Shown: positions 10,429 to 22,066 of the stretch, one piece after another
Layout: the number at the start of each line of letters is the position of its first letter
Position numbering within the stretch: the first letter of the stretch is position 1
DNA from: Adineta steineri
Lineage: Eukaryota; Rotifera; Eurotatoria; Adinetida; Adinetidae
Assembly: GCA_905250115.1 (NCBI GenBank)
Contig: CAJNOI010000033.1
Location: 460,206-524,205, forward strand
DNA: 64,000 nt
Direction: 5' to 3'
Notes under the pieces: model-generated
Databases searched by the model: none
The model's input: the letters and a program-made list of their open reading frames with translations, nothing else
Told to the model about the DNA's origin: nothing
Translations under genes and position numbers: made by a program

Positions 10429-12574
10429 ATGGAAATAACAAAAGATGAAACGACAGTGATAAATGTGAGTATATTTATTAATTGGTTGTGTATAAAGAAT
10501 ATAATTTATAAAATAATGTATTATAGTCTGATCATTCTTATCTCTACTATGATCCGAATTCAATTTCGAATTTTAATCGATTTCGTGTGAATCATACACA
10601 TTTTGACTTGAATGTCGATTTTGATCGTCAACTACTTCATGGTCATGTTCAATTCGATGTTGTCCGTCTGGATCAAAAACAATGTGAGTATTCATCAACG
10701 ATAAAAAACAATGAAATACCCCATAATCTTGATGGGAAACTTATTCTTGATGCTCATGAATTAAATGTAGAGAAAGTCATGTATGAAACAACATTACTTC
10801 CATTTGAAATCAAGCCCGAACATAATTCATTAACTATTGATATGGAACAAATTCCAAAAGAAGCTATTTCTATTTCAATTCTTATTTATTATTCAACATC
10901 ACCTGATCAATCGAAAGCGTTACAATGGATGACCAAAGAACAAACTGCTGATCGACAGTACCCATTCATGTATAGTCAATGTCAAGCAATTCATGCACGA
11001 TCAATGTATCCTTGTCAAGATACACCTGGTGTGAAAAGTACATATACAGCTAAAATTATATGTCCTAAACCATTAATACCGGTAATATCTATGCATTATA
11101 CCATTCTTTTTACTAATATTGATGAATTTAGTTAATGAGTGCAATTCAAACCAAACATGATGTAGATACAAATACATTTTATTTTGAACAAACAGTTGCT
11201 GTTCCATCTTATTTGATGGCAGTTGCTGTTGGTCATTTGGTTTCATATGATATAAGTGATCGTATACGAGTATGGAGTGAACCAAGTCGTCGCGAACGAT
11301 GTAAATATGAATTTGAAGAGACTGAACGTGCTTTATCTGCTGCTGAACAACTTCTTGGTAAATATCAATGGAAACGATACGATATTCTTGTTCTGCCACC
11401 ATCATTTCCTTGTAAGTTGAGTTAAATAGTTTTTTACAAACGAAATTCTTGCTTTATTTAGATACTGGTATGGAAAATCCATGCATGAATTTTATTTCAC
11501 CAGCAACATTAGTCGGTGATCGATCATTGACATGGGTGATTGTACATGAATTAACTCATTCATGGACCGGTATCATACAAACATTTGAATTATATATCTT
11601 TCATCGTTTTTTGTAGGTAATCTGGTGACAAACGAGAATTGGGAACATTTTTGGTTAAATGAAGGTTTTACAACATTTATTGAAGCAAAATTACTCGAAA
11701 TTTTAGCTAAAGATAATGGTGAAGCTCGACGTTTTCATTCTGCTCAAGGATGGGAGGAATTAGAATCAACTATTATCGAATTTGGCTCAACTAATCCATA
11801 TACATGTCTAGTTTATCGTCTGAAAAATGTTGATCCTGATGATGCTTATAATTCGAGTAAATTTAACCTATAGTCTTCTTTAATATTTTTTCTACCGAAA
11901 ACTTTTTAGCACAATATCATAAGGGTGCAGCACTACTCTGGTTTCTTGAACATGATATTGTTTGTTCAGAAGTTGAATTTGATCAATTTCTTCGTTCATA
12001 TGTTGAAAAATTCAGTCATCGAGTTCTCAATACAGATGATTTTATTCAATATTTTGAATCATATTTTCCACAGGCAAGTAAAGTTGACTGGAATTTATGG
12101 TTAAACACACCTGGAATGCCTCCAATTACTATTGATTTTTCAACTGAACTTGAACGACAATGCCGTCAATTAGCTAATCAACCTGAATTAATTTCTGATG
12201 CTCAAATGAAATTACTCAATTCTAATCAAATTGTTTATCTATTCAATCTTCTTCTCAATCAAAAACCATCAACAATCACGTATGATATCATTAAACAAAT
12301 TGATAAAAATTGTCAAATGAATCAATATTCTAATGGTGATATATGTTATCAATGGTATCAATTATGTATTCGAATGAAATATATAGAAGTATTAGAAGAT
12401 ATTTTCAAATTTCTTGGAGAAAATGGTGAAATGAAATTTTTGAAACCATTATATACAGAATTTAAATTATCATGGCCGGAAATGATGCCAAAAGTGCATG
12501 AATTCTTTGAAGAACACAAAAAATATATTCATCCACTTCTAGTACAACAAATCGAACAACGCATCGGAAAATAA
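10429..12574 (+). CDS. M1-family metallo-aminopeptidase of the leukotriene A4 hydrolase type
   Basis: Six exons: 10429-10464, 10527-11081, 11132-11411, 11462-11569, 11617-11856, 11910-12574; 627 residues, against 611 in vertebrate LTA4H. It is collinear with LTA4H. The N-terminal beta domain has ALQWMTKEQT and SQCQAIHARSMYPCQDTPG. The catalytic domain has TGMENP (peptide binding), HELTHSW and WLNEGFT (zinc ligands His, His, Glu), and AYNSTQYHKG, matching the two active-site tyrosines. A C-terminal helical domain follows. There is no signal peptide, so it is probably cytosolic. The carboxylate-binding RMK of LTA4H reads EMK here (GEMKF), so the Arg is replaced by Glu. Peptidase activity is likely; LTA4 hydrolysis is doubtful. 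The first ATG in frame after the last upstream stop was used. Confidence 0.92.
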
Positions 12575-12670
12575 ACTGATTAACTTTTTTTTTTAAATTA
12601 ATCTAGATAAAAATATTTTATCAGTAATAAACTTTTATAAATATATATATATATATAATGCTTTATTTGA

Positions 12671-12741
12671 ACGGATGTGGGTGGAGGAGTGAGTCAAAAA
12701 AAGAGATGAATACCATACCAACATCCACACCCACTCTCAAT
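12671..12741. repeat. G-rich/C-rich inverted-arm element 3
   Basis: The left arm is ACGGATGTGGGTGG (12671-12684) and the right arm is CATCCACACCCACTCTCAA (about 12722-12740). It starts about 100 bp after the aminopeptidase stop. The match between arms is looser than in element 1. Confidence 0.6.
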
Positions 12742-13086
12742 CAAGATTCTCGCTACTTGTAAGAAAGAACTAGAAGGATTGTAACTGAAACACTCTGCGT
12801 TTCGTACACTTAGTTCGCAAGACACTAACGTGTAAGGATTGAAAAAGTAGGCATTTTTAACGGTTCCCTATACAACATATAAACTGTTCGTATTTATATA
12901 TATTAAATGAATCACTATGTATCAGTAGTTGTCGACGCTGATGTAATATAATATTTCATGTGTCACAGTAATTGCACAATATCTAATATGTTATTATTCA
13001 AACAGAAAGAAAGAAAAAATATTTGAGATAAACTGATAGACAGAAAAATAAAAGTAAAAAGGTAAACTTAAATATGTTTCACCGTT

Positions 13087-14328
13087 ATGCAATTACACAA
13101 ACACATGAAATATTATATTGCATCAGCCTCAGCAATTACTTATATATTATGGTTTTTTTTAAACAGATATTCCTTAAGAATGTCTACTTTTTCAATCCTT
13201 ACACGTCAATGTCTTGAATTAAGTGAAATTTGTTCAAAATGTAAATGGAATTGTGATCATTATCAATCAAATGGATTTTGTCGTTGTAGTCCATACGGTA
13301 AACGAGATTGTGATATAAGTCGAGAACAATGTTGGGCAGACACCGTAATTAACATTGATCTTCCGCCAAATCCTCGACTTTCTGAAGTTAACATAATTAT
13401 CGATGGTGATAATTTTTCACAACGAATTATAGTTGTATTAATTGATTATTTTATAAAGCAAGGATGTAAAACAGTTGCGATGGTTATTTCACCATCGAAA
13501 TATATTGGAATTATTAGTGGAAGTTATGGTGAACAGGTCAAATCGGAGTTTATTCGTCTTATCGAAGGTGGACATGTACTGGTTATTTCGGCAGCTAATT
13601 CAATGTATTATGATCATACGGGTGGCTGTGAAGATGCGGTTGTTTTACACATTGGCATGTATCATCGAGCTATAGTACTCTCAAATGACACATTCAAACC
13701 GAAAATTGGTGAAGAACATGAATTCATTCCAAATACCAGTCTTCATGTAACTGAAACCAAAATTTCTGATTATGAAATCTCGCTAACATTCACCAATCCA
13801 AGTAATCTCACTCAACCAGGTCCTGATGTTTTAAACTATGTAATAGACAATGTTCTTGCACAAAACACACTGGCTGATCCTATATGTACAAGTTCATGTA
13901 TAGAAGCCCATATTCCAGAAATTCTAAAACGTCATCGAATTTATAATCTGAATAAACATCTGGATCGATGTGATCGTGTTGTTTATGAGCATTATTCAAA
14001 ATTAGACAAATATAGTCAAAAATTAAATACGTTTACGAACCAAATAGACAAAGCACCGATTAATGACATGGAATTGATTGAAACATTAAACGAGAGAAAA
14101 CAACAAGTGATTGAAAATACAGAAGAATATAAAGACAAAATTGCATCATTATTAGAACAAAATGAAAAATTTAGGGAAGAAATCATTCAACAATTAACTG
14201 TATCAGGTCAGTTAAAACTTTCGGAAAAAAGGATTGAGAAAAAATTTAAATTGCTGAAGTCCATGAAAAAGGCAAACGTTTCAATGAGCTTTTCCTATAG
14301 AAATGTTCTCCATACTTCAATAGTCTAA
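13087..14328 (+). CDS. Membrane-anchored NYN/PIN-type RNase-like protein (ZC3H12A-like core)
   Basis: A single-exon frame of 413 residues. A hydrophobic helix at about 8-26 suggests a signal anchor. A cysteine-rich stretch follows (CSKCKWNCDHY, GFCRC, C...C), then an NYN-like domain. Its motifs match the ZC3H12A/N4BP1/KHNYN nuclease core: IIIDGDN for V(I)DGSN, an acidic ED in GGCEDAVVL, and IVLSNDTF for IVVSNDTY. The metal-binding acids are therefore present. The C-terminal third is charged coiled coil. Family members degrade RNA in immune control and antiviral defence; a topology with a membrane helix and Cys-rich segment in front is unusual. An alternative start in another frame (13073) stops early. 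The nucleotidyltransferase-like segment lies 300 bp downstream and could be a neighbour or a distant exon. Confidence 0.65.
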   Translation: MQLHKHMKYYIASASAITYILWFFLNRYSLRMSTFSILTRQCLELSEICSKCKWNCDHYQSNGFCRCSPYGKRDCDISREQCWADTVINIDLPPNPRLSEVNIIIDGDNFSQRIIVVLIDYFIKQGCKTVAMVISPSKYIGIISGSYGEQVKSEFIRLIEGGHVLVISAANSMYYDHTGGCEDAVVLHIGMYHRAIVLSNDTFKPKIGEEHEFIPNTSLHVTETKISDYEISLTFTNPSNLTQPGPDVLNYVIDNVLAQNTLADPICTSSCIEAHIPEILKRHRIYNLNKHLDRCDRVVYEHYSKLDKYSQKLNTFTNQIDKAPINDMELIETLNERKQQVIENTEEYKDKIASLLEQNEKFREEIIQQLTVSGQLKLSEKRIEKKFKLLKSMKKANVSMSFSYRNVLHTSIV

Positions 14329-14627
14329 CAGTCGGCCCTCCGATAACTTTTACTTATACTAATGATTTTTTACTGTAGTTCAGTAGAAATTGAAAGTTTT
14401 AGAGGAGAATAATTTTGTCATTTTAAAAATTAATTTTCTCTGAAAGGAAGTAAAATATTTTTGGAAGAGCACTTCATATTCGTGTTGCTGACAGTGAGAC
14501 TAATAAAAATCAATATAAAATCTTGACTTCATCTCTTACTAATTGAAACTATAATTATTTATCTGTTTTGTATCAGCAAAATGAATTTATCAGAATACTT
14601 TAGCTTAAAAGAATGATCTTTTTTTAG

Positions 14628-15406
14628 GTAACATTGATCATTTTAAACCCGTATCGATTCGCTCCGGCCTTCCATACTATATCTTTGGTTCCGAAAACAG
14701 CCTCGACAATGATATTTTAGTCCTTCTGAAAGACTATCAAAAACCGGCTACATATGTCGAATGCCAAAAACTGATGAACAAGTTTACTTACGAATTTCAA
14801 GACTTACACTGTTTCGAAAGCGACAAACCTATCAATATAAATCTTGCAGTTCTAACAGATGGTATAATTACATGGGTGTTGAAAGGCAATCCTGATGAAG
14901 CCAATAACGGTATCCTTCGTACATATCATTTACATAAACAATACCATCCACTCGAAATTCAGCGACTCGTTCCTCGTGATATTGAAAAGAAAATTATTCG
15001 TGCTACACGTTCTATTCTGTCTCAGCTAACAAAATCTGAACGACGACATAATATTAAAAACGCATTGAAAGCAAATCAACTCTATATTCGTCTCGATGCA
15101 CTTAAGCCAATTTGTTTTCAAGAGCTCAATTTTAAACAATCCGAAAAAGATTTGACTGAAATAGTAAAATTGATTGCATTTCAACTTGGTCAGACAATGG
15201 CTTTGGTAAAAGAAAACATAGAACTGTACACAAAAATACAAGTAGCTGAATATGATCCGAGATTGAAGCAGTATCTAATGAGAGAATCGGGATGTAATTT
15301 GGAAATATTGACGCAAGTTAAAAATGAATATGTCGCAATGATTGAACATATGTTTGTTCAACAGCCAGAATTAAGAACGAAAGCAGAAGTACTAGTTACT
15401 GACTGA
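14628..15406 (+). CDS. Nucleotidyltransferase-like protein, 5' end unresolved
   Basis: The open frame begins right after a strong acceptor (T7 tract plus AG at 14626-14627) and runs about 259 codons to a stop. It contains FGSENSLDNDILVLL, the G-S...D-x-D signature of the Pol-beta-like nucleotidyltransferase fold. A later LAVLTDGIITW may supply the third acidic residue, followed by a helical C-terminal half. No in-frame ATG exists before 14774, and starting there would remove the D-x-D motif, so an upstream exon must exist or the gene is truncated. A GTATCA donor at 14571 would give a 57-bp intron, but no convincing first exon precedes it. A GTCAGT near 14207 has the right phase to join the NYN gene to this one through a 421-bp intron. 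Substrate unknown. Confidence 0.55.
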
Positions 15407-15789
15407 GTACAGTGCTTCTGCGTCTTGGACTGACCATCGTACACATCTCTAAAAAATTTCAATAGTAGAATATATTTCAAAATTTTCATATATATTCTGT
15501 GTTTTAATTCATATGTTTATTATTCAATAAAAACAACATTCGTACAAAATGAGTCTTCAGGAATACCGTGATCAAATATATTTCTTATCGCTCGATTGTA
15601 GACTACTTGCGTATAACTGTCTTCACTCTCTCATACACACACTCACACCTTCACCCTCAAGATATCTAAACACTTCTATTAGTAGAAGTCAGTTCTTATT
15701 TATTCATCCAAAATAAAAAAAAACTTAAAGCATAGCAAACGGATGTGTATGGATACCTATTTAAGACACAGTCCATCACATCCACATCC
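15407..15789. other. Spacer between convergent genes with two G/C-arm motifs
   Basis: It lies between the ends of the nucleotidyltransferase-like gene (+) and the sirtuin-like gene (-). It holds AATAAAA signals near 15525, a lone C-rich arm at 15637-15661 (ACTCACACCTTCACCCTCAAG) and element 4 at 15738-15795. Confidence 0.6.
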
Positions 15790-15795
15790 TCAATT
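15738..15795. repeat. G-rich/C-rich inverted-arm element 4
   Basis: The left arm is AACGGATGTGTATGGA (15738-15753) and the right arm is CATCACATCCACATCCTCAA (about 15774-15793). The right arm runs into the stop codon of the sirtuin-like gene on the minus strand. Confidence 0.55.
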
Positions 15796-16671
15796 GGTTA
15801 CCAACTGATTGATTTTGCGTAATGCTTCTAATGCACCAAGAGGCAACGAAATGTTATCTTCATGCTGATCAATATTTGCTTGATATGAATTAATTCGAAT
15901 ATGTATTGCACGACCTCCACGTATGCGGTGTTCTGCTACAATACGTGCTGCTTCTGTCCGCACTTTGTTCATCACAGTACCACATCCAATTTCTAGAACA
16001 GTCAGTGCTTGTTCAGCTGACAATTCACGAAAGAATGTCTCGTGACGCATACGTGCAACCTCAACATGTGGTGCATTCCAGTGATCATCAACCGCCAATT
16101 GGGTACATACACGTGCTAGACCACCACATTGTATACATCGTGGTGGTGGTTCAAGTAGTAGCATTGTGTCCAAGTCAACTGATGGCATATTTTCAATATC
16201 AAGTGGCCATGGACTTACACCACAGCCATGCACACACTGTGCATCATACATTGATCCATGCATCTCAAATATACTGTCGAGTGAGAAACCTGTACGTACA
16301 AAATGGTGATCCAAATTTGTTGTTATAACACGTACATTGCTTTTATTACATTTATTCCAAGTATGAAGCATATGATACCCAACATGTGGCATTACATTCA
16401 TGTATTCACGCTGTCTCGTAGTCCAATGTCCCCAAGCTAATGCGGGATTGCGCTCGAACAATGCATGATTGGATAAGTCATATAGACTTAGTCCGATTTC
16501 TGCTAGACGTGGATGTGCAATATGAATGCCACCGTAGTAATCTGGAATGCCAGCATCAACACCCATTCCAGCACCCGCTGCTATCAATAGTACGTCAGCA
16601 TTGCGCACATATTGAGCTGCACATGATATAGCCTTTCCAATATCTTGTTGTTGATCTACAGTGATCACCAT
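15790..16671 (-). CDS. Sir2-like (sirtuin fold) protein of bacterial type
   Basis: A single-exon gene of 293 residues starting at ATG 16671-16669. Sirtuin NAD-binding features: AAGAGMGVDAGIPDYYG (for GAGxSxxSGIPDFRG), TTNLDHHF (for TQNIDxLH), the catalytic-type His in FEMHGSMYDAQC, two Cys pairs (CVHGC and CIQC) for a zinc ribbon, and IGCGTVMNKVR near the end for the second NAD loop. The block LGLSLYDLSNHALFERNPALAWGHW resembles a bacterial Sir2-like subfamily more than animal SIRT1-7. No introns, and higher GC than neighbouring genes, fit horizontal acquisition. Deacylase substrate unknown. The Asp of IPDYYG is kept, but several canonical residues differ, so activity is not certain. Confidence 0.8.
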   Translation of the reverse strand: MVITVDQQQDIGKAISCAAQYVRNADVLLIAAGAGMGVDAGIPDYYGGIHIAHPRLAEIGLSLYDLSNHALFERNPALAWGHWTTRQREYMNVMPHVGYHMLHTWNKCNKSNVRVITTNLDHHFVRTGFSLDSIFEMHGSMYDAQCVHGCGVSPWPLDIENMPSVDLDTMLLLEPPPRCIQCGGLARVCTQLAVDDHWNAPHVEVARMRHETFFRELSAEQALTVLEIGCGTVMNKVRTEAARIVAEHRIRGGRAIHIRINSYQANIDQHEDNISLPLGALEALRKINQLVTN

Positions 16672-17693
16672 TATCGACAGGTTACTAATGAATCTATAAT
16701 AGAACACAGTAGATTTTGATACTATTTACAAGACGAATTATATTTCACGGCTCCTAAAATCGTTTGGTGCAGAAATGCACAATTTTCAAAGCTCTTTCGA
16801 GCGATGAAAATCCGCAGCTCTCGAACTTGTTTTGATCAAAAATTATTTGCAATAAAAGAGTATTTTGGAGGACTTTTGGGCGATCCTGTACTTAAGTTTT
16901 CTTTACAGAAAAAGCTATACTAGGCTGAGAAATCGATATCTGCATGTGTTTATTTGTATCATTCAAGATATTGGATGCTTTTGGAAATGATCGATTGAAG
17001 ATAAAATCTTAGGTATCAACTTAAAAAAAGACATTGAAACAGGGGTAACTCACATTACTAATACGCTTTTCTGGATATGTTATTTCCTTATTTCCATAAC
17101 TAGAAAAATAAAATAGGGATAACGATCATTCATTAATGAAACAACGACCTACCATTCTTCCTAATTACATATTAGACAAGAATAACACTTATCATGTTCG
17201 CGACTACTCATTATATTTAACAAGTTGAATGATATTGCTATTTTAAAAATAACTCAGGAACATATATACAAGAACAACACAAGAAAAAAAAGTATCAGCA
17301 TGATATAAGATAAAGTCTAGAAAAACAAAAACAAGCGTCAAAATTACGAAGGCATTACTCAATGCAAATAATAATACGATAAGGACTCTATAGTGAAAAA
17401 AAAGTAAAGAATTTGTCATTTCGTTATCGTATTTATATCTATTTTATAAATTATTTAATAAGACATTGAAAAAGTAGCGTCATTGTTACTTTAAACATAG
17501 ATGATGACTGTACTAGTCGTTCACTACAATTCTATTTATGTCAATGCGTATATTCTTGATGTTTTCATAAGTAGATATGGGTATGACTTGGGTTTGGACG
17601 CAATACGCCTCATTCAAAATAAAAAATCGAAAAACAGTCGACATTTTGAAGAAAACAGGCATTTCTAAGACAGGATGAAATATAAGCAAACTT
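16672..17693. other. Intergenic spacer, no gene seen
   Basis: AT-rich sequence with no open frame resembling a gene. The minus-strand frame at 17513-18016 is the reverse of the SDR remnant. Confidence 0.5.
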
Positions 17694-18062
17694 AATAGAA
17701 AAGTTGTACTTATTACAGGTGCTTCTGAAGGTACAGAACATGTTTTCATCACTGGACGTCGACAAGAAATGCTTGATGAACCTGTAAAAAAGATCAGCAG
17801 TACAAATATGGCCGATCTCGACAATCTATGCAACGTCATTAAGAAAGAAAAAGGTCGCCTGGATATCGTAACAGTAATGTTTAGAGATGTAGCTGATAGT
17901 GAAGTGACAAAATCAACTTTCATTACCGATTTAATAGCTATCGTATCATTGAGTTGGATTGACATGTCTGATGAAACGACCAAACCTGCAGTCTCTCGTG
18001 CTTTGGACGATAGCATTTATATTACACGTATCGAACTTTTTGTTGATGGAGGAAGAGAATAA
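17694..18062 (+). pseudogene. Remnant of a short-chain dehydrogenase/reductase (SDR)
   Basis: The frame keeps recognisable SDR pieces in order: RKVVLITGASEG (Rossmann TGxxxGxG start), HVFITGRRQEMLDE, DLDNLCNVIKKEKGRLDIV, and near the end ITRIELFVDGGRE. Most of the middle is missing, including the NAG motif and the Ser-Tyr-x-x-x-Lys catalytic block, leaving about 120 codons of a 240-250 residue family. The deletions have not broken the frame, but there is no initiating Met at the start. I read it as a decayed copy of a bacterial-type SDR; a processed miniature protein is a less likely alternative. Confidence 0.7.
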
Positions 18063-18232
18063 ATATGAAATATTTACTTTATGAATTTGTTCTTTTAATA
18101 AAAAATCTTTTAAGTTCATTAAAGATAGCTTACGTAGTATAGTTATATATTATTTCCTTGAAACTGAGATAGTCCTAAAATTTAAAAACTACAGACGACA
18201 ATATAGCGAGTATGAAATCATACACGATTGTA

Positions 18233-21200
18233 TTAATTTAGATGAATATTATTAGGTACATCAAAGTAGACAATCTCTCCCTGTTGTAGCATAAGAATAC
18301 GATCACTATTGACGACTGTATTCAACCGATGAGCAATTGTTAATATGGTGCGATCACGAAACTTGTCAGCAATCACCTCTTGAATCATTCTATCAGTGAC
18401 ATGATCAACATTTGCTGTAGCTTCATCAATTAGCAATATATGACTCTTCTTCAGAATGGCTCGAGCAACACAAATCAATTGACGTTCACCCGCACTCAGG
18501 TTAGTACCCGATTCAGCTACCAACAAATGAAGTCCGTCGGGATGATTGCGCACTAATTGCTTGAGTTGAACAGCTTCTAGTGCTGTAAGACATTCATCAT
18601 CTGAGAATTGTTCGAATGGATCAATATTATATCGAAGTGTACCACAGAAGAGTATAGGTACTTGAGGAATGACACTTAGATGAGAACGAAGTTGATGAAG
18701 TGAAATACGTCCAATATCGATGTCATCAATGAGTAGAGTTCCACTGATTGCTGATTGATCAACAAGTCGAAATAGAGCTTGAAGAAGTGATGATTTGCCA
18801 GCACCTAAAGAGAAAGCCGAAAATCTATATGTACCAGTTAAATAACAACGTTTGAAATAGTCTTAAAAGTGAAATAATCATACCTGTTCGACCAATAACG
18901 CCAACTTTTTCCTTTGATTCAATTCGTAGATTAAGATTTCTGAGTACGGGATCAAGTTCTGGGCGATAACGAAAAGTGTAGTCTTTAAATTCGATAGTAC
19001 CACGAGAAGGCCAATCTTCTGTTGGTTGAATGAGAACATCGCTCTGGTTGCTATTTTGTTGACTTTCTGGTACTAGTTGACCATATTCATGAATACGTTC
19101 TGCACTGGTCATTAAATTTTCAGCTTCAGTCGATTGTCGTATAGCCCATTGAAAGAGACCTGTTAAACTGATACAATATGTAACACTAAGTGCTGCTGCC
19201 GCCGAGTCGATTTGATGACGTAAAAATACTGCAAGAAGAGCAGTAACCAACGTGAGAAAGGATACCATAATATCGAGTCGTAAACCAAACCAACGCGCCG
19301 ACGTAAAGACTATGAGGTAAGCTCGTGAATTAGTATCAATTCTTTCCATAAACATATTTAAAAAATCACCTTGAACGTTAAATGCACGAATGCTAGTGAG
19401 TCCATCAAATGATGATGAGAACAGTGTATACATAGGACTACGTGTTACACTTTCCAATCGTTTGATTTGACGACTTGAACGCATGTAAAATCGACGAAGC
19501 CACAAAACAGAGGGAACCAAAGGAATGAGAATTAAAAGTACCCATGGATTAGTCTTTCCAATGATTGTAATAGAACCAATAATCATTAGTAGATATTGCA
19601 TAGTATCAATTAAAGCTAGAGGTAAGGCTTGATCTAAAACTTGTTGATCTTTGCTTGCTCGATTCAAGATTCGTCCACTTGGATTACTTTCAAAAAAACG
19701 TAATGAAGTATACAAGATACCTTTGAGCATTCGATTGTGAAAGTGAGTCGAACTACGTAGCATAATATAGTAGACATAGCTAACACGTATTATTGCTACG
19801 ATCAATGTGCAACCTATAGCTCCAAGATAAACATAAGCATAAAACGACGATTGTTGTTCTTTTTTATCTTGATCAGACCATATAGCGAGCCAAATGTTTG
19901 AAAAATCGTATAAAGCTTCATTGATGAGCATAAAAACAATCATTAAAAGCAAACCGAACCATCGTAAAGGTGGTGCAGTAAATAATTTTAGCCAAACACT
20001 CCACTTAATAGCACCTTCAACTAATGTTTCATTCTTAACAATTGAATTCATATCAATTACAGCAGCATCAGGTACCCAATCTGTTTCCTTGTTCGCAGAT
20101 GATTCTGTTTCTGATGTATCATTCGACAGTTCCATTATAGGTATTTGTTCCATCTGTAATTCTTCAATATGACCATTTGTCATGAGAAATATTTGGTCTG
20201 TTTCAACTAAAAAATGTGTTTGATGTGTAACCAATATTCGAGTTTTTCCACGAAGGAGGCTTCGAGGACCAATGCATTGATCAAAAATATTCTTTGCTAC
20301 CTTTGGATCCACAGCAGCAAGTGGATCATCGAGTAAATATAAGTCAGCATCAGCATACAGAGCACGAGCAAGTGATATACGAGCTCTTTGTCCACCACTC
20401 AAATTGACACCTTTATCACCAATTATCAATAAATCACCAACTTCACCAAAATTTTCTAGATCGACATCAAGACAACATGCTTTTATCACATTCGTGTAAC
20501 GTTCGTCATTCATTGCTTTGCCAAGAAGAATATTAGCTCGAATAGTATCAGCAAATATCCACGCTGATTGTGGAGCATACGAAATTGAATTAGCATGCAG
20601 TTGTAGTTTCCCACTTACAAGATTAATCTCATTTAGGATAGCAGCGAATAAGGTTGATTTGCCAGCACCAATTGAACCTTTCACTCCAACTAAATTCCCG
20701 TTTCTAATTTTGAGATTGAGAGAAAACAAAGAAGGAGTATCTTTCCAAGAAAAGGATGCATCTTCCATTACGATTACATGATCTTCGTTGTCGTTTTCCA
20801 TTTTTTCACGTTTATTGGACAACGTATCGAGTTGCATAAATTGATCGATTCGTCTTGCAGAAACGCGAGCTTCGCTGAATTTTTCGATCGCAGACGGTAA
20901 TCCATTTGTTACTGGAACTCGAACCATAACGAAGAAAGCTAGTGTTGTGAATAGATCTTCCGATTGGAAAGTTCGACCCATTAACCAACTACCGCCGAAT
21001 GTAGCAAGAGAAATTAATGGTAATGCAGAGAAAGCAAGAGCAATATTGAGAGCTCTTAAATAGCTCACTTTATAAATATTCGAAAGTTCACGTCGACGTG
21101 TTTCACGTACTCGTTGTTCCATAGCTTTTTCCCAATTATACATTTTAATAATTTGGCAGCCGTTAACAAGTTCATTGATCGCTTGCACACGCTTATCTGT

Positions 21201-22066
21201 ACATGCCATTGTAGTGTTTCGATATCGACTGAATTGTCGACTGAAAAAGAACTGTATAGGTATCAATAAAATCAATACTGCATAGCCGAATAATGTCGGT
21301 AAACCGATATACCACCAAATGAGACCAAAACCTATAAGAGCTTCCACAATTGCTAGTAATGGAGAATGTACGAATACACTAAATTCTTCGAATTTACTGA
21401 CATCATTTGCAACTAAATTGATCATCTGAGCAACCGTAGTCTTGTGAAGAGCTGCGGTATTGATTGTCAACAAATGTTTATAGATGGTCGATGATAAGCT
21501 ATTACGAATTCGCATACCTATACGACTATTTCGAAAGAAGATTTGATGAGGAACAATGGCTTGTACGATGCAGGAAGCGAAAAGAGCAATACAAAATATA
21601 TAACCATCGTACCATGGTAATCCTGATTGATCTTTAATAACGAGAATAATTTGACGAATAAGCAATGGCTGTGACAAATGAGCCATTATAAGTGGAAAAA
21701 CAAGTAATATACTTATTAGAAAATCTTTAGCAAATGTATGGTTCAAAACGTGCCATGTACCTGGCCATTGAGAATCATACTGATTCACTCGGTTCAACAA
21801 TGTTGAACATTGATCTTTGATAGCAAGATCGTCAAGATCATTCTCCACAAGTGTACGTTTATTACTTAAGGAGAGAATAGGTGTTATCCATGAATATAGT
21901 GGTATTTGAAACCATCTTGTACATGATGATTCAGCCCAATCTAACCGTGATGATTGTCTTTGTTCATCTAGAAGAATAAATTATTTATGGGTATAAATGT
22001 AGATCTCCACTTCATCTAGACCCTCACAATTTTATACATACTATAGGGAAATTGATCTGTCGTCAT
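18233..22066 (-). CDS. ABCC (MRP)-family full ABC transporter
   Basis: Three exons on the minus strand: 22066-22042, 21967-18884, 18804-18233; 1226 residues. Exon 1 encodes only MTTDQFPY plus one base, and splices in phase to NEQRQSS. Two membrane domains alternate with two nucleotide-binding domains. NBD1: Walker A GSIGAGKST, signature LSGGQRARI, Walker B LYLLDDP. NBD2: Walker A GRTGAGKSS formed across the last intron, signature variant LSAGERQL, Walker B ILLIDEAT, H-loop AHRL. Asp replaces the NBD1 catalytic Glu, as is usual in ABCC proteins. Length and lack of an extra N-terminal membrane domain resemble short MRPs such as ABCC4. Role: ATP-driven export of organic anions or conjugates at a membrane; substrate unknown. 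Confidence 0.92.

Noticed and set aside
15906-16631. Plus-strand frames of 140 and 63 codons
   Set aside because: Antisense shadows of the sirtuin-like gene, rich in His/Gln from its reverse codons.
17513-18016. 167-codon minus-strand frame
   Set aside because: It is the antisense of the SDR remnant, whose plus-strand frame carries recognisable motifs.
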